Shown piece after piece: positions 40,189 through 50,979 of a DNA stretch of 64,000 bases. Every line of letters begins with the position of its first letter. The first letter of the stretch is position 1. A program made the translations under genes and the position numbers. This stretch comes from Laccaria trichodermophora (taxonomy: Eukaryota > Basidiomycota > Agaricomycetes > Agaricales > Hydnangiaceae), in NCBI GenBank assembly GCA_018417955.1, contig JACTVC010000018.1, forward strand, positions 248,001-312,000, written 5' to 3'. The notes under the pieces are model-generated. The model was not told where the DNA came from. It did not search any database and saw nothing but the letters and a program-made list of their open reading frames with translations.

Positions 40189-43065
40189 TCAAAGATTATG
40201 GGCCTGTAAATACGCCCTCGTAAGCTCAGGAGCATTACGAAGATCGTACTCTGACACCCAAGTATCGTCGACTGGCTCGTGACCCTTCCAATGAACTAGG
40301 TACATCCGATGATTGCCCCGCTTCTGTGTAGTTAGTCGATGGCCGACAATGGATTCCACTTCGTATTCTGGGTGAGGGATTAACTCTCTGGTGCTAGGTA
40401 GTGAATCCCTTCCTTCGAACCGTTCGGGCGAGGAATGGTATTTCTTGAGATGTTCGATGTTGAATACGGGGTGCATTGGATAATTGGGGGGAAGCTTTAA
40501 GCGATACACTTGAGGGTTCACTTGCTCTAAGACTTCAAAAGGTCCGATTGTTCTTTGCACGAGCTTCCGGCCTGTGCCCTTAACGTCTATGAGTTTGAGA
40601 GTGTGCGGGTTAACCAGGACTAGATCGCCCTTTTGGAGTGTCTCCGCGGGTCTTCTGCCTTTGTTGTAAGCTGTCGCCTGTCTTTCTTGCGCCAGTACTA
40701 GTGCATCTCTGGCAAGGGAGCGATGGAATTCTAGTTCGCCTATAAATTCCTCCGCCGACTGGCTGGCAATGAACGGTCTGAAGACTGGGTCTCCTTCAGG
40801 GGTCACTCCAACGGTTGAAGTTCGAGGTTTATATCCCATTAATAAGAACTGTGGCGTGTAACCCGTGGAAGAGTGTGTTGAACTGTTATAGGAGTAATTC
40901 AATACACTGAGCCACTTAGCCCAAGACGTGCGGTCTGAAGCGACGTATGCCCTCAGCATTTGTTCTATAACGGCATTAAGGATTTCCGTCTGCCCATCAG
41001 TCTGGGGGTGATGTGAGGAAGATAGGGCCATGACACTGCCATAATTCGCAACTACGGATTTCCAGAACGCAGTTGACCAGCGCTTATCGCGATCGGCTAT
41101 TATGCGCTCAGGTAGTCCGTAGACGTTGGCTACTCTTTCCACGAATAAGTCCACGAACTGTTCTTGGCTCATAGTCTCGTGAACTGGCAAGAAGATGGCA
41201 AACTTGGTTAACTTGTCGATTACGGCGAAGATGGCGGTGTAACCTTCTTCTCCAGAAGGTGGTAGGCCCGTTATAAGATCAAGTGAGACTGTAGAAAAAG
41301 GTCTTGCAGGGATGTGCGAGGGTCGAAGGCTACCTGCTGGTGCGCGCCTATCAATCTTGATTTTTTGACAAGTATCGCAGGACTTCGTGTAGTCCATCAC
41401 ATCTTTATGCATAGTGGGCCAGAAGAACAACTCTCGTAATCTGGATAAGAACCGACGCGGTCTGGCATGTGCGCTCTCAAAAGGGGAGTCGTGAATCCAT
41501 TTTAGAACGAAATGGATCTTAGATTCTGGGACGCAGAGTCTGGCGGACCAATCCGCATCTATAAAGTAGAGTAAACCATTTTTGCTTTTGTGGAAGTGGG
41601 AAGGGGTGATGACGGTCCTCGGGTTTGGAATGTCCTCTACGTATTTAGGAGCAAAGTATTTGTCCTGCGGATAGCCCTGAGAAAACGCAGTGATTACCGA
41701 AGGTTTCATGGCTACGAGGAGGTGGGGCTTGTTCAGCCATTCATCGTCGAACACCGCAGAACTAGGCTTTACTCCGATCGGGTATGTCCAATGATCATGG
41801 AGGGGAAAGGGCAGCTCATCTTCAACGAGCATAGGTGTCGCAGTAGAGGAACTCTCGTCAGTCGTTTCGGTAGGATTGGACTCCATGGTGGTTGGAATCT
41901 CGTTCATGGTCGACGTAATTCCTGTCTCCGGTTCCTCATCTGGGAAGTTACTACGCTTTTTTGCTCTGCGGGACCTTGCTTCTGCAGCCGCCAATCGATC
42001 TGCTTCCCTTTGGGCAGGAGCTTCTGACGGTTCGTAGTGGGTGGCATTCGCTCGGCGCTCCACTATGTCCTCCCAATAGGACACTGTGAACGCCGCGCGA
42101 GGTGCATTTGCCCGGTGGATACGGTCCTCCACGGCTTGAGCCCTGTCCTGCTTGGCTTCGTCAGGTGCTATGGCCGTGATATCATCGACAACAGGGGAGC
42201 TATGCGGTGGTACTCTCGGGAGTCTGGACAGGGGGTCCACGTTGGAATGAACCCGTCCAGCTCTGTGAACTATGCGGAGTCCCGGGTACGCTGCAAATAC
42301 CGCCCCCCACGCCGCTAATCTCCTGTTGGCGTTCTCGTACACTCGCGCCCATTGGAGGGCAGCGTGATCCGTGATAAGGATGACCGTTTCCCCTTCGATG
42401 AAGGGTTGGAACTTCACTAAGGCTTCCTTGGCGCCCAACGCTTCCCGCTCGGTAGCGCTGTAGTTTCGTTCCGCCGCCTTAAAAGTCCGGCTCCAATAAG
42501 CGATAACACGCTCTACGTGCACCACAGTCTTGTCAAGAGACGGCCCCCAGGAGTCATCGGTAGGCTTCTCGACAACGTCCTTGGACAGAATGGGAAATAG
42601 ATTGGGGACAGGCTTGCTGTCGGACCACGCCTTCGCGAGCTTGTCGTATGTAGGCGTGCCCTTCAGGTCACCAACCTTGATAGGCTGCACCTGCTGTAAG
42701 CTCGCGCCCAGCGCGACATCCGAAGCGTCCGTGTACAGACGGTAGGGACAACCTTGTATGGGGTGGCCTAGAACGGGGGCGCTGGATAGCGCCTCTTTCG
42801 CTTGTTGGAAAGCCAGCTCATGCTCTGCCCGCCAATCCCATCGTGAGCCCTTTTTCACGAGCTCAAACAGAGGTTTAGCTATGAAAGAATAGAAAGGAAT
42901 GTATGTAGAAAAGTAAACCACCATGCCCAAGAACTTCTGCAAGTTGGACACAGAGGTTGGACGAGCAAGGTCCACGATTGCCTGGACTTTCTCTTGATGC
43001 GTCGATAAGCCCAGTCGCGAAACCTTTTGCCCAATAAAAGAATGGAGGAAAAACCAATGAAGCAT
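40189..43065 (-). CDS. Gypsy pol: RT thumb, RNase H, integrase and chromodomain
   Basis: About 958 aa. It begins inside the RT connection (GQKVSRLGLSTHQEKVQAI). RNase H follows (YRLYTDASDVALGASL ... RNYSATEREALGAKEAL ... ITDHAALQWA), then a linker. The integrase has a zinc-binding region (HDSPFESAH ... CDTCQKIK) and catalytic triad residues in SLDLITGLP (Asp), IADRDKRWSTAFW (Asp) and HHPQTDGQTEILNAVIEQML (Glu). The GPF/Y-like region reads RTIGPFEVLEQ. The C-terminus is a chromodomain (YEVESIVGHRL...MYLVHWKGHEPVDDTWVSEYDL), which typically guides insertion to particular chromatin. The frame is offset by one base from the preceding RT frame near 43030. Active-site residues appear intact. It should be translated only as part of a Gag-Pol product. 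Confidence 0.9.
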   Translation of the reverse strand: MLHWFFLHSFIGQKVSRLGLSTHQEKVQAIVDLARPTSVSNLQKFLGMVVYFSTYIPFYSFIAKPLFELVKKGSRWDWRAEHELAFQQAKEALSSAPVLGHPIQGCPYRLYTDASDVALGASLQQVQPIKVGDLKGTPTYDKLAKAWSDSKPVPNLFPILSKDVVEKPTDDSWGPSLDKTVVHVERVIAYWSRTFKAAERNYSATEREALGAKEALVKFQPFIEGETVILITDHAALQWARVYENANRRLAAWGAVFAAYPGLRIVHRAGRVHSNVDPLSRLPRVPPHSSPVVDDITAIAPDEAKQDRAQAVEDRIHRANAPRAAFTVSYWEDIVERRANATHYEPSEAPAQREADRLAAAEARSRRAKKRSNFPDEEPETGITSTMNEIPTTMESNPTETTDESSSTATPMLVEDELPFPLHDHWTYPIGVKPSSAVFDDEWLNKPHLLVAMKPSVITAFSQGYPQDKYFAPKYVEDIPNPRTVITPSHFHKSKNGLLYFIDADWSARLCVPESKIHFVLKWIHDSPFESAHARPRRFLSRLRELFFWPTMHKDVMDYTKSCDTCQKIKIDRRAPAGSLRPSHIPARPFSTVSLDLITGLPPSGEEGYTAIFAVIDKLTKFAIFLPVHETMSQEQFVDLFVERVANVYGLPERIIADRDKRWSTAFWKSVVANYGSVMALSSSHHPQTDGQTEILNAVIEQMLRAYVASDRTSWAKWLSVLNYSYNSSTHSSTGYTPQFLLMGYKPRTSTVGVTPEGDPVFRPFIASQSAEEFIGELEFHRSLARDALVLAQERQATAYNKGRRPAETLQKGDLVLVNPHTLKLIDVKGTGRKLVQRTIGPFEVLEQVNPQVYRLKLPPNYPMHPVFNIEHLKKYHSSPERFEGRDSLPSTRELIPHPEYEVESIVGHRLTTQKRGNHRMYLVHWKGHEPVDDTWVSEYDLRNAPELTRAYLQAHNL

Positions 43066-44273
43066 TTTGGAGGGGATAGAGTAATGCCTGCGGCGGCGAT
43101 AGCGCCCAAGACGGTGTCGAGATGAACTAGGTGCTCCTCCCAGGACTTCGAGTATACGACAATGTCATCGATGTACACTAGCGCGAATAACCAGAGGTAA
43201 GGTGATAAAACCCCCTGCATCAAACGCTGGAATATTGACGGGCCGTTACGGAGTCCGAAGGGCATCCTCTTGAATTGCCAAAGACCCAGATGACACCGGA
43301 AAGCCGTCTTTTCTTTATCTTCATCAGCCATTTCTAGTTGAGTGAATCCAGCTAGCGCATCAAAAGTTGAAAGAACTTGAGCACCCGATAAAGCTTGAAC
43401 GATCTCCGTCTGGCGTGGGATAGGAAATTCATCCGGTATGGTTTGTGAATTCAGCTTATGGTAATCTACCGCTAGGCGAGCTTTGCCGTTGCGATAAACC
43501 ACTACAACTGGAAAACCCCAGGGACTGACGGAGGGTTCAATGACATCCGATTCGAACCAAGCTTTCATCTGCTTATCGATCACTTCGCGTTTTGCTGGGG
43601 AAGCAGCGTACATAGGGACAGAAACGGGGGCGGATCCTTCCTTGAGGGGAATAGGGACCCTAGCTGCAACCTTTCCTAGACGACCGTTAATACCGAAAGC
43701 GGTGACATTCTTACGCAGAATGTCAGCTAACGGTTTCTGGAATTCCTCTGGAACGTCAGGACCTAGGTTTACAGTGTCCAGGATGTCACCCTGTACTGGG
43801 TCCTCAGGCACCGCCGTGGTTTTAGGGCCCCACGCATCATCCTGATCCAGTTTATCGTCCGGACCACTGGACGTCGGTTTAGCCTCCGCCAAGTCCTGCG
43901 CTTTTAGAGACCCAGTAATAACTTTCCGTAAGGCATCAGCCGACGCGACGTAGCGCGCTAGCGTGCTTTTTTCGGAGGGATTGTCTAAGGCACTACTTGG
44001 ATCCAACAAGTGACCGACGATGTCTCCCTTCCTGACGATCCTGGGGGTAGCGCTAGGATTAGCGATAGGTAATATCGGCGTAGCAGCTGTGATCCACGTA
44101 GTTGGGGCCGCCAGGATGTCTCCATCCTCCAAGCCAATGATCACTTTTTCCACCAACCAATCATCGCGTCCAGCAAAGGGAGCTGATACCCTGACGTTCT
44201 TGACAGAGTGAGGTTGAATGATAGCATCTTCGTCCGCGAGGACTGGGGGTCTCCCTGAGTGGGCTTCATCCAC
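42879..44273 (-). CDS. Gypsy pol: reverse transcriptase (frameshifted at both ends)
   Basis: RT motifs run in order: PVVVVYRNGKARLAVDYHKLN, PIPRQTEIVQALSGAQVLSTFDAL, GFTQLEMADEDKEKTAFRCHLG, QFKRMPFGLRNGPSIFQRLMQ and the catalytic ALVYIDDIVVYSKSWEEHL. After ITLSPPKCFIGFSSILLLG the frame derails (KRFRDWAYRR). The expected GQKVSRLG is found one base over in the next frame, which implies a 1-nt deletion near 43030. The frame also starts one base out of register with the protease frame near 44275 and has no Met there. Polymerase motifs are intact, but full Pol cannot be made by simple translation. Confidence 0.88.
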   Translation of the reverse strand: MDEAHSGRPPVLADEDAIIQPHSVKNVRVSAPFAGRDDWLVEKVIIGLEDGDILAAPTTWITAATPILPIANPSATPRIVRKGDIVGHLLDPSSALDNPSEKSTLARYVASADALRKVITGSLKAQDLAEAKPTSSGPDDKLDQDDAWGPKTTAVPEDPVQGDILDTVNLGPDVPEEFQKPLADILRKNVTAFGINGRLGKVAARVPIPLKEGSAPVSVPMYAASPAKREVIDKQMKAWFESDVIEPSVSPWGFPVVVVYRNGKARLAVDYHKLNSQTIPDEFPIPRQTEIVQALSGAQVLSTFDALAGFTQLEMADEDKEKTAFRCHLGLWQFKRMPFGLRNGPSIFQRLMQGVLSPYLWLFALVYIDDIVVYSKSWEEHLVHLDTVLGAIAAAGITLSPPKCFIGFSSILLLGKRFRDWAYRRIKRKSRQSWTLLVQPLCPTCRSSWAWWFTFLHTFLSILS

Positions 44274-44878
44274 TTAGCTCGCCGAGCGGCCTTGGCTCGT
44301 ACAAATGACTGCATCATATGTGCCTGTCTGATTTCGAATCCGAGGTCTACTCTCTGGGCTGAAGATGCCTTGATTACTCGTCCTGTCCGCCCAACGTGAA
44401 CGTCGCAATGACCCGTAGCGTACCGAGTCACACCTAATTCGTACGTCGTTTGAAAGTCTTCGCCTAGTAGCAGTGGAACTCGCATGTTGCGGACCACGTA
44501 AGCTTCCAGATCGAAACTGACGAATGCTCCTGTTTCCGTGGGCATGAACAGAGTGGTTCGTATGTACCCTAGCACCTTGGCAGACCCTGTAAGATGGTAG
44601 AGTTTCATTCGTAACCCATCTTTAGGCTTCGGGAGCTCAGGAATGGAAGACCAAAAGTCCTCAGACATCAGCGTGATATCAGCGCCAGAGTCCAATCGGG
44701 CTTGCATGACTTCTCCTTTTGTTGAGGCGATGAAGGCTCGAGTGTGAAGAGCTCGAGTGCCTAGGGAGCCTAATCCTTCAGGGAAAGAGTGACCTTTAGG
44801 TGCTACAAAGATTTCCCCAGGATTATCCGCATTAGGAGGGGGTTTAATAGTGCTGGAGGGATAAGGAGGGCAGGGCAT
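44141..44878 (-). CDS. Gypsy pol: retropepsin-like aspartic protease
   Basis: Met at 44878 begins a short Pro-rich leader. The protease core has ARLDSGADITLMSEDFW (catalytic D-S-G) followed by the flap region and LLLGEDFQTTYELGV. It should cleave Gag-Pol as a dimer. The frame crosses into the RT frame by a -1 step near 44275; residues after KWMKPTQGD are out of register. The nested inverted-repeat element ends only about 25 bp upstream of the Met, so gag and protease were about 50 nt apart before that insertion. Confidence 0.85.
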   Translation of the reverse strand: MPCPPYPSSTIKPPPNADNPGEIFVAPKGHSFPEGLGSLGTRALHTRAFIASTKGEVMQARLDSGADITLMSEDFWSSIPELPKPKDGLRMKLYHLTGSAKVLGYIRTTLFMPTETGAFVSFDLEAYVVRNMRVPLLLGEDFQTTYELGVTRYATGHCDVHVGRTGRVIKASSAQRVDLGFEIRQAHMMQSFVRAKAARRAKWMKPTQGDPQSSRTKMLSFNLTLSRTSGYQLPLLDAMIGWWKK

Positions 44879-45199
44879 TCAGTACCAAAACCTCAACCTG
44901 CATGAGGAATCTTTTTGTCATAATTGCCCATCCTGATGAGGCTAGCTTGCAAGCTAGGTGATGTCACCTATACATCGGCTATGTAGCAGCTTGCAGTCTA
45001 TATAAATTCCTATGTGACATGGAGTAGCTTTTGTAAGTAATGAGTTTAGTGAGTACACAAGCTTGTTCATGAGCCCTGAGTGAGAGGCCCAGATGAAACA
45101 CCAAGTGACATGAGCCAGCTCTTGGCCATGGCCTGATAAAATTCTTATGGACAATGACTCAGCTATTTCATATCTAGGAGAATCCAAAATCTGTGTGCC

Positions 45200-45483
45200 G
45201 GATTCAATTAGGGGGGGTTGAAACATTCTCTGCACAAATGGCGGGGGCATTAGCAAATCCTCCAGGCAGTAATCACAAAATCTGGGGGGGGGCAATTTGA
45301 AAATTGTCAGCACGAAATTGAAAAATCTGGGGGGGGGAAATTGGAAATTGTTGGCACGGAATTGAAAAATCTGGGGGGAAATTTTGAAAATTGTTGGCGC
45401 AGAATCGGAAAGTCTGGGGGGGGGGGGGATTTGAAATTGAAAATCGTCGCCATGGAATTGAAAAATCTGGGGGGGGGGGGGAT
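45200..45483 (+). repeat. G-run repeat (AAAATCTGGGGGGG units)
   Basis: About five imperfect units of roughly 45-60 bp, each with AATCTGGGGGGG and GAAATTG...TTG.C.C. G runs of 7 to 12 fall on the plus strand, giving potential for G-quadruplex formation. Confidence 0.8.
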
Positions 45484-47960
45484 TTGAAATTGTCGGCGAA
45501 ATGCGGATATGGTCACATACTCCCCCCAACAAAAAGTATCTCCAGCATTCATTTGTAAAAATGCGGACATGGTCACATGCTCCGCCATGCATTGTGGAAA
45601 ATTTTCGGAGTTTGTTTGAAAAAATGCAGATATGATCAGATGCTCTGCCATGCATCGTGGAAATTTTGCGAAGTTCATTTAAAACAATGTGGAGATGGTC
45701 CGATGCTCCACTCTGCAGTGCAGAAAGTATCTCCGAAGTTCATTTGAAAAAATGCGGACATGGTCACATGCTCCACCATGCATTGTGGAAATTTTTCGGA
45801 GTTCGTTTGAAAAATGCAGATATGGTCAGATGCTCCGCCATGCATCACGGAAAATTTGCGAAGTTCATTTGAAAAAATGCGGAGATGGTCACATACTCCG
45901 TCATGCATTGCAGAAAGTATCTCCAGAGTTCATTTAAAAAAATGCGGACATGGTCACATGCTCCACCATGCATCGTGGAAATTTTTCGGAGTTCGTTTGA
46001 AAAAATACGGATATGGTCAGATGCTCCGCCATGCATTGCGGAAAGTTTGCGAAGTTCATTTAAAAAAATGCGGAGATGGTCAGATGCTCCACTCTGCAGT
46101 GCAGAAAGTATCTCCGAAGTTCATTTAAAAAAATGCGGACATGGTCACATGCTCTGCCATGCATCATGGAAATTTTTCGGAGTTCATTTGAAAAAATGCG
46201 GATATGGTCAGATGCTCCGCCATGCATCGCGGAAATTTTTCGAAGTTCATTTTAAAAAATGCGGATATGGTCAGATGCTCTGCTCTGCAGTGCAGAAAGT
46301 ATCTTGGAAGTTCATTTAAAAACTGCAGACACGGTCACATGCTCTGTCATGCATCACGGAAAATTTGTGAAATTCATTTGAAAAAATGCGGAGATGGTCA
46401 CATACTCCGTCATGCATTGCAGAAAGTATCTCCGGAGTTCATTTAAAAAAATGCGGACATGGTCACATGCTCCACCATGCATCGTGGAAATTTTTCGGAG
46501 TTCGTTTGAAAAAATACGGATATGGTCAGATGCTCCGCCATGCATTGCGGAAAGTTTGCGAAGTTCATTTAAAAAAATGCGGAGATGGTCAGATGCTCCA
46601 CTCTGCAGTGCAGAAAGTATCTCCGAAGTTCATTTAAAAAAATGCGGACATGGTCACATGCTCTGCCATGCATCATGGAAATTTTTCGGAGTTCATTTGA
46701 AAAAATGCGGATATGGTCAGATGCTCCGCCATGCATCGCGGAAATTTTTCGAAGTTCATTTTAAAAAATGCGGATATGGTCAGATGCTCTGCTCTGCAGT
46801 GCAGAAAGTATCTTGGAAGTTCATTTAAAAACTGCAGACACGGTCACATGCTCTGTCATGCATCACGGAAAATTTGTGAAATTCATTTGAAAAAATGCGG
46901 AGATGGTCACATACTCCGTCATGCATTGCAGAAAGTATCTCCGGAGTTCATTTAAAAAAATGCGGACATGGTCACATGCTCCGCCATGCATTGTGGAAAT
47001 TTTTCGGAGTTCATTTGAAAAAATGCGGATATGGTCAGATGCTCTGCCATGCATCGCAGAAATTTTGCGAAGTTCATTTAAAAAAATGCGGAGATGGTCA
47101 GATGCTCCGCTCTGCAGTGCAGAAAGTATCTCCGAAGTTCATTTAAAAAATGCGGACATGGTCACATGCTCCGCCATGCATCATGGAAATTTTTCGGAGT
47201 TCATTTGAAAAAATGCGGATATGGTCAGATGCTCTGCTCTGCAGTGCAGAAAGTATCTTGGAAGTTCATTTAAAAACTGCAGACACGGTCACATGCTCTG
47301 TCATGCATCACGGAAAATTTGCGAATTTCATTTGAAAAAATGCGGAGATGGTCATATACTCCGTCATGCATTGCAGAAAGTATCTCCGGAGTTCATTTAA
47401 AAAAATGCAGACATGGTCACATGCTCCGCCATGCATTGTGGAAATTTTTTGGAGTTCATTTGAAAAAATGCAGCTATGATCAGATGCTCTGCAGATACTT
47501 TCTGCACTGCATAGTGGAGCATCTGACTATGTTCACATTTTTTTAAATAAACTTTGCAAATTTTCCGCGATGCATGATGGAGCATGTGACCATGTTTGTA
47601 TTTTCTTTCTGTGATGCATGGCGGAGTTCATTTGAAAAAATGCGGACATGGACACTCCACCATACAGTGCAGAAAGTCTCTCTGGAGTTCATTTACAAAG
47701 ATGCGGACATGGCCACATGCTCCGCCATGCATTCCGGAAAAATTTCGGAGTCCATTTGAAAAGATGTGGACATGGTCAGATACTCCGCCATGGTCACATG
47801 CTCCACCATGCAATGCAATCTGCAGAGTTTGTGTTTAAAAATGCAAACATCATGCCATTCTCTGCCATGCAGGGCAGAACAAAAAACATCTGCTCGGTAT
47901 GTACAAAAAAATGTATTCTGACATTCTCCACTCTGCAGAGTTTATCTAAAGAATTGCAGC
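45484..47960 (+). repeat. Satellite array with ~64-bp monomers and a 509-bp higher-order repeat
   Basis: The monomer core is AAAATGCGGA.ATGGTCA followed by GATGCTC..C.ATGCATCG-type sequence and ending AGTTCATTT. Unit starts at 45877, 45942, 46005 and 46068 give spacings of 63-65 bp. Blocks at 45885 and 46394 repeat almost identically (509 bp apart), and part of the pattern recurs at 46903. That corresponds to eight monomers per higher-order unit. Two monomer types alternate: ATGCATCG.GGAAATTTTTCG and CTGCAGTGCAGAAAGTATCT. Open frames across the array are by-products of the period. Confidence 0.9.
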
Positions 47961-48708
47961 CACCTACCCCCTTTGGGGGACATCAATGAAAGAGGCACAC
48001 ATATAAAGTGGAAATGTCAGATCAATCTAAATTTATCTCCGCAACCTGAAATCGAGAGATAGACTATTAGCATAGTGATGTTTATGAGATACTTTCTCGA
48101 TATAGACACTAGCAACCAGATCGGTAAATAACTGAAAACAAGTGAACTCCTTACATATAGAATGTTCTCTAGGACAATAGTAAATGCATTTCTTGTGCAA
48201 GAAACCTGCAGAACTGACTTTTGGACTTTCATAGAATGTTTCTGCACTCAAAGATGCTCCATTTTAAGTCTGTTCAAAATTTTAAGTAAAGGTCAGACCA
48301 CAAGCAGGGTCTCCTTTGAGTTTCACTATTAATACTTACTTAGTACCACCTCTCAATGGGTCGACCGCAGTTACACAAAACACCAGAGGCCAAACTAGAG
48401 GCCAACAGGGCAAAGAGTGCACGAAGCTATCAAAAGTGAGATAATTCCTTTTGCACTGATTCAGCACGACATTCAACAATGGTTCACCAGACATAAAGCT
48501 AAAATTCAAGAACACAGGCGGAAAAAACGCATACAGCAATCTGATGAGTATGTGGCACATTAGGTACAATTAGCTTATGTTCATCACATTTAGCAATGCC
48601 CCACACACTCTCACCACGCCAACACCAAATAGTGCCGCTGTTGCTCAATGTACAGTTCTGACGTCAGTGATGTTGTTCTGCTACAGTATGGATTCTGACA
48701 CCTGACCC
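47961..48708. other. Unique spacer inside the nested element
   Basis: About 750 bp between the first and second satellite arrays. AT-rich with no coding frame or repeat that I can support. Confidence 0.4.
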
Positions 48709-49083
48709 AGTGATGTCTCTGACCTGAACTTCTGGGTATATCGGGCAGATAATCGCTATACACAACTTCGAAATGGCATTAAGGGATGTCTGAAGTCATA
48801 CGTGGAGGCAGCTGCCCAGGACTATCTGCACAGTATGAAGACACATACCCTCTCTGACCGAATTACCATAATGGAGAAGTTCCGCACATACTTCAGGCAA
48901 TATGAGGCACAGCTCCTTCAGTTAGATGGGATGAGTGACAAATGGCAGTGTGTGCGAGAGATGACACTAGAGGTTGGGAAGATAATTGGTTGGCTTGAGC
49001 AGCTGCTGTGTGATGCCATGATGGGAATTCTTACATTCCAGGCTGGGTACTTAGCAAAAGGTTTTGCATATCAGATTGAGTGA
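48709..49083 (+). CDS. Short coding-like frame inside the nested element (fragment or exon)
   Basis: An open frame follows a splice-acceptor-like CACCTGACCCAG. It reads SDLNFWVYRADNRYTQLRNG, then MEAAAQDYLHSMKTHTLSDR, MEKFRTYFRQYEAQLLQLDG, TLEVGKIIGWLEQLLCDAMM and a hydrophobic end before TGA. About 120 aa, helical and of coding-like composition, unlike the flanking arrays. No upstream Met fits until 48802. I do not recognise a family. It may be an exon of a captured host gene or the remnant of the element's own protein. Confidence 0.35.
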   Translation, partial: SDVSDLNFWVYRADNRYTQLRNGIKGCLKSYVEAAAQDYLHSMKTHTLSDRITIMEKFRTYFRQYEAQLLQLDGMSDKWQCVREMTLEVGKIIGWLEQLLCDAMMGILTFQAGYLAKGFAYQIE

Positions 49084-49094
49084 TAATCTATTGT

Positions 49095-50900
49095 AAAACA
49101 GAATGGGGAGGTCAAATGAACTTCGCATTTTTGGAAAACAGAGTGGGGAGCTCAAACAAACTCTGAATTTTTGGAAAACACAGTGGACAGTTCTTTTGAT
49201 CTCCGCATTTTGTTAAAACAGAGTGGGGAGCTCAAACGAACTTCCCATTTTGTAAAAACAGAGTGGGGAGGTCAAACGAACTCCACATTTTTGGAAAACA
49301 AACTGGGGAACTCAAACAAACTTTGCATTTTCAGGGAAAACAGAGTGGGGAGGTCAAACGAACTCCGCATTTTTGGAAAACAGAGTGGGGAGCTCAAATG
49401 AACTTTGCATTTTCAGAAAACACAGTGGGCAGTTCATTGGATCTCTGCATTTTTTGGAAACAGAGTGGGGAGCTCAAATGAACTCCGCATTTTTGGAAAA
49501 CACAGTGGGGAGTTCGTTTGATCTCCGCTTTTTTTAAAAACAGAGTGGGGAGCTCAAACAAACTTCACATTTTGTGAAAACAGAGTGGGGGGCTCAAACA
49601 AATTTTGCATTTTCAGGAAACACAGTGGGCAGTTCGTTGGATCTCTGCATTTTTTGAAAGCAGAGTTGGGAGCTCAAATGAACTCCGCATTTTTGGAAAA
49701 CACAGTGGGGAGTTCGTTTGATCTCCGCTTTTTTTTAAAACGGAGTGGGGAGCTCAAACGAACTTCGCATTTTGTAAAAATAGAGTGGGGAGGTCAAACG
49801 AACTCCGCATTTTTGGAAAACAGAGTGGGGAGCTCAAACAAATTTTATATTTTCAGGAAACACAGTGGGCAGTTCGTTGGATCTCCGCATTTTTTGAAAA
49901 CAGAGTTGGGAGCTCAAATGAACTCCGCATTTTTGGAAAACACAGTGGGGAGTTCGTTTGATCTCCGCTTTTTTCAAAAACGGAGTGGGGAGCTCAAACG
50001 AACTTCGCATTTTGTAAAAATAGAGTGGGGAGGTCAAACGAACTCCGCATTTTGTAAAAATAGAGTGGGGAGGTCAAACAAACTCCGCATTTTTGGAAAA
50101 CAGAGTGGGGAGCTCAAACAAATTTTATATTTTCAGGAAACACGTGGGCAGTTCGTTGGATCTCCGCATTTTTGGAAAACACAGTGGGGAGTTTGTTTGA
50201 TCTCCGCTTTTTTCAAAAACGGAGTGGGGAGCTCAAACGAACTTCGCATTTGTAAAAATAGAGTGGGGAGGTCAAATGTACTCCGCATTTTTGGAAAACA
50301 GAGTGGGGAGCTCAAATGAACTTTGCATTTTCAGAGAAAACACAGTGGGGAGTTCGTTTGATCTCCGCATTTTTTCAAAACAGTGTAGGGAGCTCAAACG
50401 AACTTCGCATTTTGTAAAAACAGAGTGGGGAGTCAAATGAACTCCGCATTTTTGCAAAACACAGTGGGCATTCCTGTAAAACACAGTGGGGAGCTCAAAC
50501 AAACTCCGCATTTTTGGAAAACACAGTGCGTTTGATCTCCGCTTTTTTAAAAAATGGAGTGGGGAGCTCAAATGGAATTTGCATTTATTGTAAAAACAGA
50601 AAGGGGAGGTCAAACAAACTCTGCATTTTGTAAACACAGCATGGGGAGCTCAATTGAACTCCACATTTTTGATAAACATAGTGGGGAGGTCAAATGAACT
50701 CTGTATTTTGTGAACACAGAGTGGGGAGTTTGTTTGAACTCCACATTTTCAGAAAATATAGTCAGGAGTTCAGTTGAACTCTGCAGAGTGGGGAGTTTGT
50801 AAAAACAGAGTGGGGAGTTTATTTGACCTCCACATTTTTGGAATGGGAGTTTGATTGGACTCCCCAGAGTGGGGAGTCCCTTTGATTTCTGCATTTTGTG
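49095..50900 (+). repeat. Satellite array with ~40-bp monomers
   Basis: The unit is AACAGAGTGGGGAGCTCAAA, then CGAACT.CGCATTTTTGGAAA; consecutive GAGTGGGGAG motifs at 49221 and 49261 give a 40-bp period. Around 45 imperfect copies, with alternating endings (GGTC versus GCTC; CGAACT versus TTGATCTC). Several long open frames (e.g. 49585-50319) exist only because the period allows them. Confidence 0.9.
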
Positions 50901-50979
50901 AAAAGTGGGAAAAAGTAAGAGGGAACAGGGGGAGATAATTTGAAATGAGGAGGGCATAGAATGGTGTGGAAGACTGGGG

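Noticed and set aside
43000..43065. Programmed -1 frameshift between RT and RNase H
   Set aside because: The shift falls inside a conserved RT connection block and no slippery heptamer is visible; a 1-nt deletion explains it better.
45484..47960. CRISPR-like pattern of regularly spaced repeats
   Set aside because: Units are contiguous with no unique spacers, diverge by point changes and show higher-order periodicity; this is satellite DNA in a eukaryote.
49585..50319. 244-aa open frame with repetitive protein (AFLENTVGSSFDL-type repeats)
   Set aside because: It follows exactly the 40-bp satellite period; openness is a by-product of the repeat and no start context or family supports a gene.
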